From assembly GCF_003058325.1 (NCBI RefSeq), contig NZ_CP028843.1, forward strand, positions 5,933,001 to 5,997,000: DNA of 64,000 nucleotides, read 5' to 3'. Both the position numbers and the translations under genes were made by a program. This DNA comes from Methylobacterium currus. Lineage in GTDB: Bacteria > Pseudomonadota > Alphaproteobacteria > Rhizobiales > Beijerinckiaceae. Each line of letters starts with the position of its first letter. Within the stretch, counting starts at the first letter, position 1. The notes under the pieces are model-generated. The model saw only the letters and a program-made list of their open reading frames with translations. It made no database searches and was not told the origin of the DNA. This document shows, piece after piece, positions 55,901-64,000 of the stretch.

Positions 55901-58900
55901 AGGAGGCGGCGATCGCGATCGGCCGTGCGGCCGAGACGGCGACCGGTGCCCTCGACGAGCGCACGATCGCGGTGACGACCGCCTTCGCGCAGGCCGCGGA
56001 TGCGGCCAGCCGCCTGGTGGCCGAGCGCGCGGCGGCAGCCGACGCGACGCTGCGCGGCGCCGTCGACGGCCTGACCGAGCGGGCCGAGGACGTGGCCTCC
56101 GCGATCGCCGCCGCCGCCGAGCAGGCGACCGGTCACTTCGACGCGCGCACGCTGGCGGCGGCCTCGGCCTTCGCCCGCGCCGCCGAGGAGGCCGGCCGCC
56201 TCGTGGCCGAGCGCACCGAGACGACTGACACGACCCTGCGTGGCGCGGTCGAGCACCTGACGCGCCAGGCGGAGGATGTCGCCGCCGCGATCGCGCTGGC
56301 CGCCGAGTCCGCCACCGGCGCCCTCGACGGCCGCACCGCCGCCGCCGCCGCCGCCTTCGTGGCCGCTGCGGAGGAGGCCGGCCGCCTCATCGGCGAGCGC
56401 ACCGAGACCGCCGACGCCGCCTTGCGCACCGCGCTCGCCGGCCTCGCCGAGCGCGCGGAAGCGGCGGCTGCCGCCCTCACCGCCTCCGCCGACACGGTCG
56501 GCGACGCGCTGCAGGGCCGCTCGCAGGAAGCCGCCGAGATCATGCGCCGCGCCGCCGAGCAGGCGACGGGGGCGCTCGGCACCCGCACGGTCGAGGTGGC
56601 GCATATCTTCCGGCGCACCCTGGAGACGACCGGCGCCGAGCTCGACGCCCACAGCCAGGCCGCGGCCGAGCTGTTCCGGCAGGCCACGAATGCGACGACC
56701 GGCGAGCTGGGCGCGCGGGCCGAAGAGGCTGCCGAGGTGCTGCGGCGCGCCGCCGAGACGGCGACGGGCGCGGTGGGTGCGCGTACGGCCGAGAGCGTCG
56801 AGGCGTTCCGGCAAGGGGCCGAGGAGGCTGCGGGCGCGCTGCAGGTGCGTCTGGCCGAGGCGGCCTCGTCCTTCGCCCGGGTGGCGGAGGAGGCGGCGCA
56901 GCTGATCGGGGCGCGGGCCGGCGAGGCCGACACGGCGTTGCACGGCGCGGTGGTGGGCCTGGCGGGCCGGGCCGAGGAAGCGGCGATTGCGATCGGCCGT
57001 GCGGCCGAGACGGCGACCGGTGCCCTCGACGAGCGCACGATCGCGGCGACGACCGCCTTCGCGCAGGCCGCGGATGCGGCCGGCCGCCTGGTGGCCGAGC
57101 GCACGCAGGCCACCGACGCGACCCTGCGGAACGCGGTCGAGCACCTGACGCGCCAGGCCGAGGACGTGGCCGCGGCCCTCGCGCTCGCCGCCGAGAGCGC
57201 CACCGGCGCCCTCGACACCCGCCTCGCCGAGGTCGGATCCGCCTTCGACGGCCATGGCCGTGCGCTGACCGACATGATCGGCCGGCACGCCGAGGAGACC
57301 CATACCCGCCTCGCCGCGACCGGCCGCGACATCGTCGTGGCGGTGGCGAGCCAGGGCGCCCGGGTCAACGACGCCCTCGACAAGACCGGCGCGACGCTCG
57401 CCAGCGCCGCCGAGACCGGCGGCCGCGCCATCGAGGAGGTGCTGACCAGCCGCCTCTCGGCGCTCCAGGACGCGATCGCCCGCGGCGACATCCTGGCCGA
57501 CCGGATTTCCCGCGACACCCACCACCTCGCCGAGAGCGTCTCCGGCCGCCTCGAGGAGATGGACCGCCTCATCACGGTCCAGGGCCGCGCCGTGGCCGAG
57601 ACCATCGCGGAGCGCACCCGGGAGGCCCGGGAGGCCGTCGAGGCCCAGCTCGGGGCGCTCGAGGACCGCTCGGCCAAGCGCACCGCCGAGATCGGCGCCA
57701 CCTTCAGCACCATGGTGGCCCATGTCGACCAGCATATCGGCGCCCGCGCGACGGCGCTGAACGAGGCCCTGATCGTGCGGGCCGGCGAGATGGCCCGGGT
57801 GATGGCCGAGGGCGGCCGCGAGGTCGCCCAGGCCCTCGACGGCCGTGCCGACGAACTCGCCCGCGCCATCACGGCCCGCAGCCAGGCGATGAGCGACACG
57901 CTGACCGCCCGGGTGAGCGAGATCGGCGACGAGCTCGGCCGCCGCACCGAGGAGCTGACCCGCTCCCTCGATGCCGGCGCCGCCCGCTTCGACGAGCGGG
58001 TCATCGCCCGCCTCGAGGGCTTGGCCCAGACCCTCGACGAGCGCGGCCGGATCGTCGACGAGACCTTCGGGCTCAAGGCCGAGGAGGCCCTGCGCCTGAT
58101 CGAGAGCCGCACCCGCGGCCTCGACGAGGAGCTGGGGGCCCGCACCCGCGAGCTCGTCACCTTCGTGGAGGCCCATAGCGGCGAGGCGAGCCGCGACCTC
58201 GCGACCCAGGCCGAGGCGATCCGTGCCGCCTTCGAAGGCCGCACCGAGACCCTGGCCCGCCTCGTCGACGAGCGCACGGCCGCGATGGCCCAGGAGATCG
58301 ACGAGCGCGGCCGGGCGATGTTCAGCGCGCTCGCCGGCCGCATGACCGAGCTGGCGCGGCTGTTCGACCGCGGCGGCACCGCCCTGTCAGACCTCATCGG
58401 CAAGCGTGGCGAAGCCGTGCTCGGGGCGCTCCGCGAGACGATCCAGGAGGCCGACCGCGTCCTCGCCGAGGGCTCGGGCCGCCTGGAGACCGTCGTGGGC
58501 GAGCGCGGGACGGCTCTGGTTACCCTGCTCGACGAGCGCGAAGGGCATGTCGGGCGGCTGCTCGACGAGCGTCAAGGCCATGTCGAGCGCCTGTTCGGCG
58601 AGCGGCTGCGGGCGCTCGGCACCCTGCTGGACGAGCAGGCCGCGACCCTGCGCGGGCTCCTCGACGGGCAGTCGGCGGCGCTCCATGCCGGCCTCGACGA
58701 CCGGATCCGCGCGCTGCACGACGCGCTGGAGCAGCGTGCCGGCGCGGTGCGCCAGATCCTCGACGACCAGGCCGGCGCCCTCGGCGCCGTGCTGGACGAC
58801 CGGGTCGGGACCCTGCGCGACGCGCTCGCCGAGGGTGGCGACATCCTGGCCGCCTCGCTCGAGGAGCGCGTCGGCCGCGCGGTCGGCACGGTCGACCAGC

Positions 58901-61900
58901 GGACCCACGCCCTCGCGCGCCTGTTCGACGACCGCCTCACTGCCCTCGACCATCTGGTCGAGAGCCGCGGCGCGGCCTTCGCGGAGGCGGTGGAAGCCCG
59001 CGCCCAGGCGCTCGCCGGGATGCTCGAGTCCCGCACCGAGGACTTCGCCCGGGCGGCGCAGACCGGCGGCACCCGCCTGTCGGGCCACATCGAGGCGGTG
59101 CTCCGCGACCTCGACGGCCTGATCGAGGCCCGGGCGCAGGCGCTGGCGACCAGCCTCGACCAACGCGGCGAGGCCCTGGCGGGCCTGATCGCGGCAAGGG
59201 GCGAGGAGGCCGCCGGCCTGCTCGAATCCCGCGTCGCGACGCTGGGCGACGCGGTGTCGCGCAGCGCGGAGGCGGTGTCCGGCCTCCTTGCCGAGCGCCA
59301 GGCCGGTCTCGGCGACGCCCTCGACGGGCATCGGACGGCGCTCGCCCAGACCCTCGATCGTCGCGTCGAGGCCCTGGCGGCCGTGCTGCGCGAGCGCGAG
59401 GCGGCCATCGCCGGCACGATCGAGCAGGGCGGCGGCAACCTGGTGCAGCTGATCGACGGCCGCCAGCGGGCGCTTGCCGAGCTGACCGGCGCCGGCGACA
59501 TCCTGGCCCGGCGGGTGCAGGAGCGCATCGACGTGCTCGCCACCACGATCCGCAGCGGCGGCGATGCCCTGGCGGGCCTGCTCGACTCGCGCAACAGCGA
59601 CCTCGCCGAGACCTTCGAGGGCCGCGGCACGGCGCTGGCCGCCCTGCTCGATGCCCGCGTGGCCGAGCTGTCGACCGCCCTCGAGCGCAGCCGCGCCGCC
59701 CTCGACGCGGTGCTCGGCGGGCAGGTCGAGGCTCTGGCGCAACGGCTGGATGCCGGCGGCGAGGCGGTGGCCGAGCGCCTGCGGGCGAGCATCGAGGCGC
59801 TGGGCGGCACCGTCGAGGAGCGCGCGGCGGCCTTCGGGATGCTGGTCGATGCCAAGGCGGCCGAGCTCGCCGCCCTGATGCAGGCCCGTACCGAGGCCCT
59901 GTCGGGCAGCGTCGACGAGCGGTCCGCCGCGTTCACGGCCCGGATCGACGGCCGGATGCGCGCCTTCGCGGCCCTGGTGGCGGCCCGCGGCGAGGCCCTG
60001 GCCGACGCCTTCGACGACCGCAGCGACGCCTACGCGGCCCTCGTCGACGCCCGCACCGCGGCGCTCACGGCGGCCCTCGACGAGCGGGTCGCGAGCCTGC
60101 ATGGCGCCATGGACGAGCGCTCCGCGGCCCTCGCCGCGGCGGTGGACGAGCGCAGCGCCCAGCTCAGCTCGGGCTTCGACCGCCGCGCCGCGGCCTTCGC
60201 GGCGCTGATCGACCAGCGCAGCACCACCCTCACCCGGGCGCTGGCGGAGACCGCCCGCGACCTGACCCAGACGATCGACGGGCGCGGGGCTGAGCTGAAT
60301 CGCGGCCTCTCCGAGCAGGTCGAGACCCTGCGCCGGATCGTCGACGAGCGCGGCGGCGCCCTCGGCCAGACCCTCGAGACGACGACCGCCTCGCTGCAGC
60401 GGACCATCGACCAGCGCGGCGGCGCCCTGGTGGCGGCGCTGGCGGCGAGCGGCGAGACGGTCGAGGGGCTCGACCGCCAGGTGGCGCAGCTGCGCCACCT
60501 GGTCGAGGGCCCCGGCAGCGAGCTGGTGGCGGCGCTGGCGCAGCGCAGCGAGGCCCTGGAGCGGGCGGTGACCGAGGGGATGGGGGGCGCCGTGGCGGCG
60601 CTCGGCGAACGGGCCGAGACGCTGGCGGCCCTCTCCTCCGAGGCGGCCGAGACCCTGCGCCGGGCGGCCGACCAGGGTGCGGCCCGGGCGGTCGAGGCCG
60701 TGACCAAGGTCAACCAGCGGCTCGGGGCTGAACTCGGCGGCCTGATCGGCCGCATCGAGGCCGTCTCCGGCGCCCTCCAGGATCTCATCAGCAAGTCCGG
60801 CGAGAACCTCTCGGCGATCGAGGGCGGGCTGTCCGGCCGGGTGCAGGAGATCCAGGCGGCCCTCGCCGAGATCGCGACCGAGACGGGCAAGGCCTCCGAC
60901 CGGGTGGCCGAGCAGGTCGGCGCACTCCAGGGTGCGGCGACCGGGGCGCTCCGCCAGGCGGCCGGCCTCGCCGCGACGCTCGACGCCCGCGGCAAGGCCC
61001 TGACCGAGACCGCGCGCCAGCATATCGGCGACCTCACGGCGGCCGCCGGCGCGCTGGAAGGCGCCGAGGGCCGGGTCAACGCCTCCCTCGGCGAGCGCCA
61101 GGCCGAGATCGACGCCCTGCTCGGCAGCATCGATGCCCGCTCGGCGGCACTCGCCGCCGCCACGGAGGGGGTCGGTGCCCGGGTCGAGGCGACGCTGAAG
61201 ACCATCGAGGCCCGCACCCAGGCGCTGGGCCGCGAGATCGAGACCAGCGCCCGCCAGGCCGGCAGCGCCGTGACGGAGGCGTTCGAGCGCCTGCGCTCCG
61301 GCACCGGCCAGGAGGGCGAGCGAGCGGCCGAATCGGTCCGCCAGGCGGTAGCAGGCGCGTCCGGCGAGCTGCGGGAGGCCTTCGGCGACGCCGCCGAACG
61401 TTTCCAGGGCACGGTGGACTCCATGCGCGGCATGGCAACCGAGATCCGCCGCACCCTGGAGGAGATCCGCGGCGATCTGCAGCGCGGCGTGGTCAGCATC
61501 CCGCAGGAGGCGCAGGACGCCACCGGCGAGATGCGCCGGGTGGTGGCCGAGCAGATCAAGGCCCTGAACGAGCTCTCGGCCCTGGTCTCGCGCTCGCCCC
61601 GCGCGGTCGACGTCGCGCAGCCCCTGGCGCAGCCCCGCACCGCGGAAGCCGGCCGGCCCGCCACGGCGGTTTCGGGTCCCGCGGCCCAGAGGCCGCAGGC
61701 TCCGGTCCCGGCTCCGGTCCGGCCGGGCCAAGCCCCGGTGCAGGCCGCCCGGCCGACGGCGCCGAAATCCGCGGTCCAGGGGCCTGTTCAAGGTCCAGCC
61801 CAGACGCCGGCGCAGGCTCCTGCCCAGCCCGCGCCTCAGGCTCCCGCTCAGGCCGCCGTCCCGGCGCGTCCGGCCCAGGGTCCGGCCCGTCCGGCGCCGA

Positions 61901-62544
61901 CGCAAGGCACGGCTCAGGGCCCGGCGCGCCCGGCCGCGCCGCAGGCGGCGGCCCGGCCCGCCGCCGAGGCACGGCGCGACGCCGCCCTCCCCCGCTCCGG
62001 CAGCGGTGGGTGGCTCTCCGACCTCCTCTCCCGCGCCTCGCAGGAGGACGAGGACGAGCTGGCCTCGGCCGGCAAGGCCGGGGCCAAGGCCAGCCAGGAG
62101 AACAAGACCAGTCAGGAGAACAAGGCTGGCCAAGGGACGGTCAAGACCGGACGAGGCGCCGACGAGGCGGGCCAGGGTAACGATCCCGACCGGGTCGGCG
62201 CGGCAACGATCGACTCGATCTCCAGCAACATCGCCCGGATGATCGAGCACGCCGCCGCGGTGGACCTGTGGGAGCGCTACCGGCGCGGCGAGACGGAGCT
62301 GTTCACCCGTCGCCTCTACACGGCGGAGGGCCAGCAGACCTTCGACGAGATCCGTCGCCGCTACCGCGCCGAGCCGGATTTCCGCCGGACCGTCGACCAT
62401 TACGTACGGGAGTTCGAGCGCCTGCTCGGCGAGGTCTCCCGCACCGACAAGGACCCGCGGCGGGCCAACGCCTATCTCACCTCGGAGAGCGGCAAGGTCT
62501 ACACGATGCTGGCCCATGCCAGCGGGCGCTTCGAGGGAGCATGA
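52978..62544 (+). CDS. giant coiled-coil polar-growth protein, GPR/RgsE-like (apolipoprotein-type repeats)
   Basis: 3,188 residues from the ATG at 52978 (GAGG upstream). A charged, disordered N-terminus (1-115) is followed by two membrane helices at about 124-145 and 164-184, so the protein is tied to the inner membrane. From about 190 to 2,870 it is a continuous helical repeat with an 11-residue period (pattern: hydrophobic, hydrophobic, Asp/Glu, x, Arg, x3, hydrophobic, x2), as in apolipoprotein A1/E-type domains. A Pro/Ala/Gln linker (about 2,880-3,005) precedes a compact C-terminal domain (3,075-3,188; MIEHAAAVDLWERYRRGE). This layout matches the Growth Pole Ring protein of Agrobacterium and RgsE of Sinorhizobium, scaffolds of unipolar growth. 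The length is well above the roughly 2,100 residues I recall for GPR. Confidence 0.85.
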   Translation: MATEKKLKDPAEAALSAIEQALNLDHPAGPDARSPDPRSTDASDGARVEPRLPDVHDADPLSDPLTSPGAAREPGFDGSALPASRDRREGGLLPPDRSLVANDDRRSVGALQQTLRIEPSRAPYIVATLAALAWLAGFAGLAWSQSGGDLRGFASGLSSLQGAVGAAAVLAPVMLFFIAAMLAVRAQEMRHVARAVGEVAIRLAEPEGFSTDAVLTMSQAVRREVAAVGDGVERALARAGELETLVRGEISTLERAYSDNEIRIRSLVEELVAQRESIVANAERVRGAIQGSHQNLTQELDTAAERIVTAVDGAGERVTAALGARGEAITAAIGDRGEAVTAALAATGDRVVEAVAGRGDDLVQRLVATSEGVKADLGTVGDSLSRALETRAVEVTEAFERTGGLLTRTLAENAGTVARTLAETGAEVIEALNREGAQVRDTFERSAQGLEERFLARGGDLTERFAETGAAITERFAASGSAIAAHISDRGIALREEIEQAGNGVAVAIETRAAAAEAGLARASDGVITTFGDRANRVRDDLSTLVEDAAQALGVRGADLASRLEETIARVEEVLVGHGGSLERSLDQTGERVAALVAERTGEAEGRIGQALASLAAAFEARSRDLADGIDRRTQETQAALAVAADALQGGFEARTAGAGEALRRTADEIGADLDARAAALAERFRAAAAAATGQVGEQTEEAAAAFARAAEEAGRAVATHAQSLDGTLRGTIEHLTRQAEDVSAALALAAESATGALDGRTAAAAAAFVAAAEEAGRLIGERTETADAALRTALAGLAERAEAAAAALTASADTVGDALQGRSQEAAEIMRRAAEQATGALGTRTVEVAHIFRRTLETTGAELDARSQAAAELFRQATNATTGELGARAEEAAEVLRRAAETATGAVGARTAESVEAFRQGAEEAAGALQVRLAEAASSFARVAEEAAQLIGARAGEADTALHGAVVGLAGRAEEAAIAIGRAAETATGALDERTIAVTTAFAQAADAASRLVAERAAAADATLRGAVDGLTERAEDVASAIAAAAEQATGHFDARTLAAASAFARAAEEAGRLVAERTETTDTTLRGAVEHLTRQAEDVAAAIALAAESATGALDGRTAAAAAAFVAAAEEAGRLIGERTETADAALRTALAGLAERAEAAAAALTASADTVGDALQGRSQEAAEIMRRAAEQATGALGTRTVEVAHIFRRTLETTGAELDAHSQAAAELFRQATNATTGELGARAEEAAEVLRRAAETATGAVGARTAESVEAFRQGAEEAAGALQVRLAEAASSFARVAEEAAQLIGARAGEADTALHGAVVGLAGRAEEAAIAIGRAAETATGALDERTIAATTAFAQAADAAGRLVAERTQATDATLRNAVEHLTRQAEDVAAALALAAESATGALDTRLAEVGSAFDGHGRALTDMIGRHAEETHTRLAATGRDIVVAVASQGARVNDALDKTGATLASAAETGGRAIEEVLTSRLSALQDAIARGDILADRISRDTHHLAESVSGRLEEMDRLITVQGRAVAETIAERTREAREAVEAQLGALEDRSAKRTAEIGATFSTMVAHVDQHIGARATALNEALIVRAGEMARVMAEGGREVAQALDGRADELARAITARSQAMSDTLTARVSEIGDELGRRTEELTRSLDAGAARFDERVIARLEGLAQTLDERGRIVDETFGLKAEEALRLIESRTRGLDEELGARTRELVTFVEAHSGEASRDLATQAEAIRAAFEGRTETLARLVDERTAAMAQEIDERGRAMFSALAGRMTELARLFDRGGTALSDLIGKRGEAVLGALRETIQEADRVLAEGSGRLETVVGERGTALVTLLDEREGHVGRLLDERQGHVERLFGERLRALGTLLDEQAATLRGLLDGQSAALHAGLDDRIRALHDALEQRAGAVRQILDDQAGALGAVLDDRVGTLRDALAEGGDILAASLEERVGRAVGTVDQRTHALARLFDDRLTALDHLVESRGAAFAEAVEARAQALAGMLESRTEDFARAAQTGGTRLSGHIEAVLRDLDGLIEARAQALATSLDQRGEALAGLIAARGEEAAGLLESRVATLGDAVSRSAEAVSGLLAERQAGLGDALDGHRTALAQTLDRRVEALAAVLREREAAIAGTIEQGGGNLVQLIDGRQRALAELTGAGDILARRVQERIDVLATTIRSGGDALAGLLDSRNSDLAETFEGRGTALAALLDARVAELSTALERSRAALDAVLGGQVEALAQRLDAGGEAVAERLRASIEALGGTVEERAAAFGMLVDAKAAELAALMQARTEALSGSVDERSAAFTARIDGRMRAFAALVAARGEALADAFDDRSDAYAALVDARTAALTAALDERVASLHGAMDERSAALAAAVDERSAQLSSGFDRRAAAFAALIDQRSTTLTRALAETARDLTQTIDGRGAELNRGLSEQVETLRRIVDERGGALGQTLETTTASLQRTIDQRGGALVAALAASGETVEGLDRQVAQLRHLVEGPGSELVAALAQRSEALERAVTEGMGGAVAALGERAETLAALSSEAAETLRRAADQGAARAVEAVTKVNQRLGAELGGLIGRIEAVSGALQDLISKSGENLSAIEGGLSGRVQEIQAALAEIATETGKASDRVAEQVGALQGAATGALRQAAGLAATLDARGKALTETARQHIGDLTAAAGALEGAEGRVNASLGERQAEIDALLGSIDARSAALAAATEGVGARVEATLKTIEARTQALGREIETSARQAGSAVTEAFERLRSGTGQEGERAAESVRQAVAGASGELREAFGDAAERFQGTVDSMRGMATEIRRTLEEIRGDLQRGVVSIPQEAQDATGEMRRVVAEQIKALNELSALVSRSPRAVDVAQPLAQPRTAEAGRPATAVSGPAAQRPQAPVPAPVRPGQAPVQAARPTAPKSAVQGPVQGPAQTPAQAPAQPAPQAPAQAAVPARPAQGPARPAPTQGTAQGPARPAAPQAAARPAAEARRDAALPRSGSGGWLSDLLSRASQEDEDELASAGKAGAKASQENKTSQENKAGQGTVKTGRGADEAGQGNDPDRVGAATIDSISSNIARMIEHAAAVDLWERYRRGETELFTRRLYTAEGQQTFDEIRRRYRAEPDFRRTVDHYVREFERLLGEVSRTDKDPRRANAYLTSESGKVYTMLAHASGRFEGA
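55177..57101 (+). repeat. near-identical internal tandem duplication in the giant gene
   Basis: The block starting GAGCACCTGACGCGCCAGG at 55177 recurs at 56251 and, in part, at 57139. Copies one and two are nearly identical base for base over about 850 bp, with roughly a dozen scattered mismatches seen by eye after the first 60 bases. The period is 1,074 bp between the first two and 888 bp to the third. The difference is 62 codons present only in copy one. This points to a recent duplication or ongoing gene conversion. Confidence 0.9.
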
Positions 62545-62860
62545 GCCCCCGGGGCGGCCGTTCCAGACCATGCCGCCTTGAATGACGAAGCCGCCCTCCG
62601 GTCCCGCGGGACCGGAGGTCGGCTTCACCGTTTGAAGATGGGGACGGCGCCCGAGCTGCGGCCGTCGCGTGACGCCGACCGGCCGCCGACGAAGCCTCGG
62701 CTCCGGCCGGCGCGGACGAGCAGCAAGCGGCATCAGCCGTCCCGAAGAAGCGCGAGGGGGTGAGGCCGAGGACGAGCGAGAACCCTATGCCAGGGAAAGT
62801 CAGGAACCGGGCGTTGCAGGAGCGATGCGTCGCAGGCTCGGCGCCCGATGCACCGTCCGG
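62545..62860. other. intergenic region after the giant gene
   Basis: These 316 bases between two convergent genes hold the terminator hairpin described separately. No other gene or motif is supported. Confidence 0.45.
62587..62626 (+). terminator. hairpin downstream of the giant gene
   Basis: GAAGCCG-C-CCTCCGGTCCC pairs with GGGACCGGAGG-T-CGGCTTC across a two-base loop (about 19 pairs with one mismatch), 42 bases after the stop. A weak T-containing stretch follows. Confidence 0.7.
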
Positions 62861-63301
62861 TCAGAGCAGCCCCAGGGCCGCCAGTTCCCGCCGCATCGCC
62901 TCGGGCATCGCCGCGAGGTCGCCGGCGGCGTGGCGTGAGATGTCGCGCGGGGCGTCCGCGGGCGCGAGGTAGCGCCAGCCCTGGAACGGCCGGCACGGCC
63001 GGGGCTCGACCGGGGTGACCTCCGGGTCGAGGACGAGGCGGCAGCGGCCGACCCCATCCCCGTCGGTGAAGGGGCGGATCGCCAGGACCGGCTGGCGGCA
63101 GGCGATCTGGCCGCGGATCACCCAGTAGAGCGAGCCCGTGCCGACGATCTCGTCGCCGCGTTTGGGAATCATGCGGGTGATGTGGGCCTGCTCGTGCGGG
63201 CGGCCCAGGCGCGCCGATTCGGCCCGGCGGGCGGCGATCCACTCCTCGAGGTCGGCGATGGACTCGCAGCCGACGCAGAGCTTGAGGAGGTGCAGGGACA
63301 T
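62861..63301 (-). CDS. DUF1489 family protein
   Basis: 146 residues. The family pattern is intact: SLHLLKLCVGCESIADLEEWI, HITRMIPKRGDEIVGTGSLYWVIRG, RCRLVLDPEVTPVEPRP and RPFQGWRYL. DUF1489 is a small cytosolic family almost confined to alphaproteobacteria, with unknown function. The two cysteines in CVGC may bind a metal. It reads on the same strand as the CheZ-like gene. Confidence 0.88.
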   Translation of the reverse strand: MSLHLLKLCVGCESIADLEEWIAARRAESARLGRPHEQAHITRMIPKRGDEIVGTGSLYWVIRGQIACRQPVLAIRPFTDGDGVGRCRLVLDPEVTPVEPRPCRPFQGWRYLAPADAPRDISRHAAGDLAAMPEAMRRELAALGLL

Positions 63302-63485
63302 CGCAACCTGATGGGGGCGTCGGGCGTGAGAAAGGCAGGCGGGCTCCCTGCGGCGCGATTCTGGCGCCGCGAAGGCGGGCGTCCCGCGCCAGGGGGTCAG
63401 GTCTCATACCATCGCGCTTTCGCATCGACACCTCGACGCGAAAGTGTCCGGCGCATCCGCGCCGGCGCCCATTCGGGCTTAGCCA

Positions 63486-63515
63486 GCGCCTTCGAACGAG
63501 TCCGTTCGAAGGCGC
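63486..63515 (-). terminator. perfect hairpin downstream of the CheZ-like gene
   Basis: GCGCCTTCGAAC (63486-63497) and GTTCGAAGGCGC (63504-63515), perfectly complementary with a 6-base loop, lie seven bases beyond the stop of the leftward gene at 63523. No clear T-run. Confidence 0.65.
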
Positions 63516-63522
63516 GGCGGTG

Positions 63523-64000
63523 TCAGGTGAAGCGGGCGAGCTTCTCGTCGAGGGCGAGGTCGTCGATCTCCGAGAAGATATCCTCCAGCGCCATCACGTC
63601 GCCGGCGGCCGGCGCCTCGTCGCGCACCGGCACGAAGGCGATGTCGTCGTCGAGCACCATCGGCTCGACCAGGCGCAGGCGCGGCGCCGAGGCCGGCTCC
63701 TCGTCCCTTGCCCGCTCCTCGCCCTGCTCCTCGCCCGTCGTTTCGGTCGCCCTGCCCTTGCCCGTCGCCACGATCTCGTCGACATCGTCCTGGTCGAGGG
63801 TGGTCTCCCGGACCTCGGGCCGGTGTGCGGCGGGCGCCGGCGGGTCGTCCTCGCTGGCCCAGATCTCGATCATGGCGGTCAGGCGCTGCTCGAGGTAGCG
63901 CAGGGTGTTGACGATGCGGCTGGTGCGCTGCGCCGTCAGGTCCTGGAACGAGCAGGCGGTGTAGATCTGGGTCGCATTCTGGTCGAGGCGGTCGCAGACC
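63523..64000 (-). CDS. CheZ-like protein phosphatase (partial, N-terminus outside window)
   Basis: The frame stays open to the right edge, giving the last 159 residues or so. The catalytic CheZ-type helix is visible near the edge (YTACSFQDLTAQRTSRIVN, then TLRYLEQRLTAMIEIW), with the Gln of the QDLTxQ box that dephosphorylates CheY. An acidic, disordered linker (about residues 50-90 of the visible part) leads to a short C-terminal helix (ALEDIFSEIDDLALDEKLARF) that probably docks on CheY-P. Its true start lies beyond 64,000. Confidence 0.8.
   Translation of the reverse strand, partial: VCDRLDQNATQIYTACSFQDLTAQRTSRIVNTLRYLEQRLTAMIEIWASEDDPPAPAAHRPEVRETTLDQDDVDEIVATGKGRATETTGEEQGEERARDEEPASAPRLRLVEPMVLDDDIAFVPVRDEAPAAGDVMALEDIFSEIDDLALDEKLARFT

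Noticed and set aside
55177..57180. Direct repeats that might suggest a CRISPR array
   Set aside because: The repeats are hundreds of bases long, lie in frame inside one protein and lack unique spacers.
52786..62733. Very long open frames on the strand opposite the giant gene (1,796 and 1,448 codons)
   Set aside because: They mirror the repeat gene. High GC with G/C-ended codons removes stops on the other strand, and their Gly/Arg/Ala/His-rich products have no domain logic.

Overview
The window is very GC-rich (about 70%) with strong G/C bias at third codon positions. Its gene content points to an alphaproteobacterium of the order Hyphomicrobiales, most likely Methylobacterium or Methylorubrum. 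The indicators are a three-subunit periplasmic formate dehydrogenase of the Fdh3 type with its accessory block, a giant polar-growth (GPR/RgsE-like) coiled-coil protein, a BoxR-type benzoyl-CoA regulator and several alphaproteobacterial DUF families. No rRNA, tRNA, CRISPR array, phage or insertion sequence was recognised. The DNA reads as chromosomal.

Layout. 1-9 kb: a phosphonate-type ABC substrate-binding protein cut by the left edge, a NarL-type response regulator, an output-less double-PAS protein, a DoxX protein, an MFS exporter, a diguanylate cyclase, a beta-carbonic anhydrase and an orphan ModA. 9-14 kb: a GST, a TRAP QM permease pair without its binding protein, an FMN reductase, a SnoaL-like protein and KdsD. 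14-24 kb: a BoxR-like regulator (XRE plus shikimate-kinase fold), a 3-oxoadipyl-CoA thiolase, an RND efflux pair, a compositionally odd unknown gene, a PheC-like periplasmic protein and a VOC protein. 24-29.2 kb: a tightly overlapping molybdenum-cofactor operon (a degenerate MoeA, a MoeA-binding-protein fusion, MobB, and MoeA). 29.4-31 kb: a CobW/ZigA-type zinc GTPase behind a likely Zur operator.

31-44.5 kb is the functional core. A WD40-cytochrome c fusion and a multi-cluster ferredoxin precede a conserved accessory run (biotin/lipoate-ligase fold, DUF6505, DUF6352, DUF3305, DUF3306, TorD and a Tat-target peptide). This run leads into fdhA-fdhB-fdhC and two small secreted proteins. The molybdenum genes 5-15 kb upstream supply the cofactor this enzyme class needs, so much of the middle of the window can be read as a formate-oxidation and Mo-cofactor neighbourhood.

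44.8-52.6 kb holds housekeeping and signalling genes: an ABC exporter, TrmL, HemF, a DMT transporter, a CoxE-like VWA protein, a soluble chemoreceptor with reversed domain order, a 2Fe-2S ferredoxin and an Hpt protein. 53-62.5 kb is one gene of about 3,190 codons. It encodes two N-terminal membrane helices, some 2,700 residues of 11-residue (hendecad) repeats with a recent internal tandem duplication, a Pro/Ala/Gln linker and a compact C-terminal domain. The window ends with a DUF1489 gene and a CheZ-like gene cut by the right edge.
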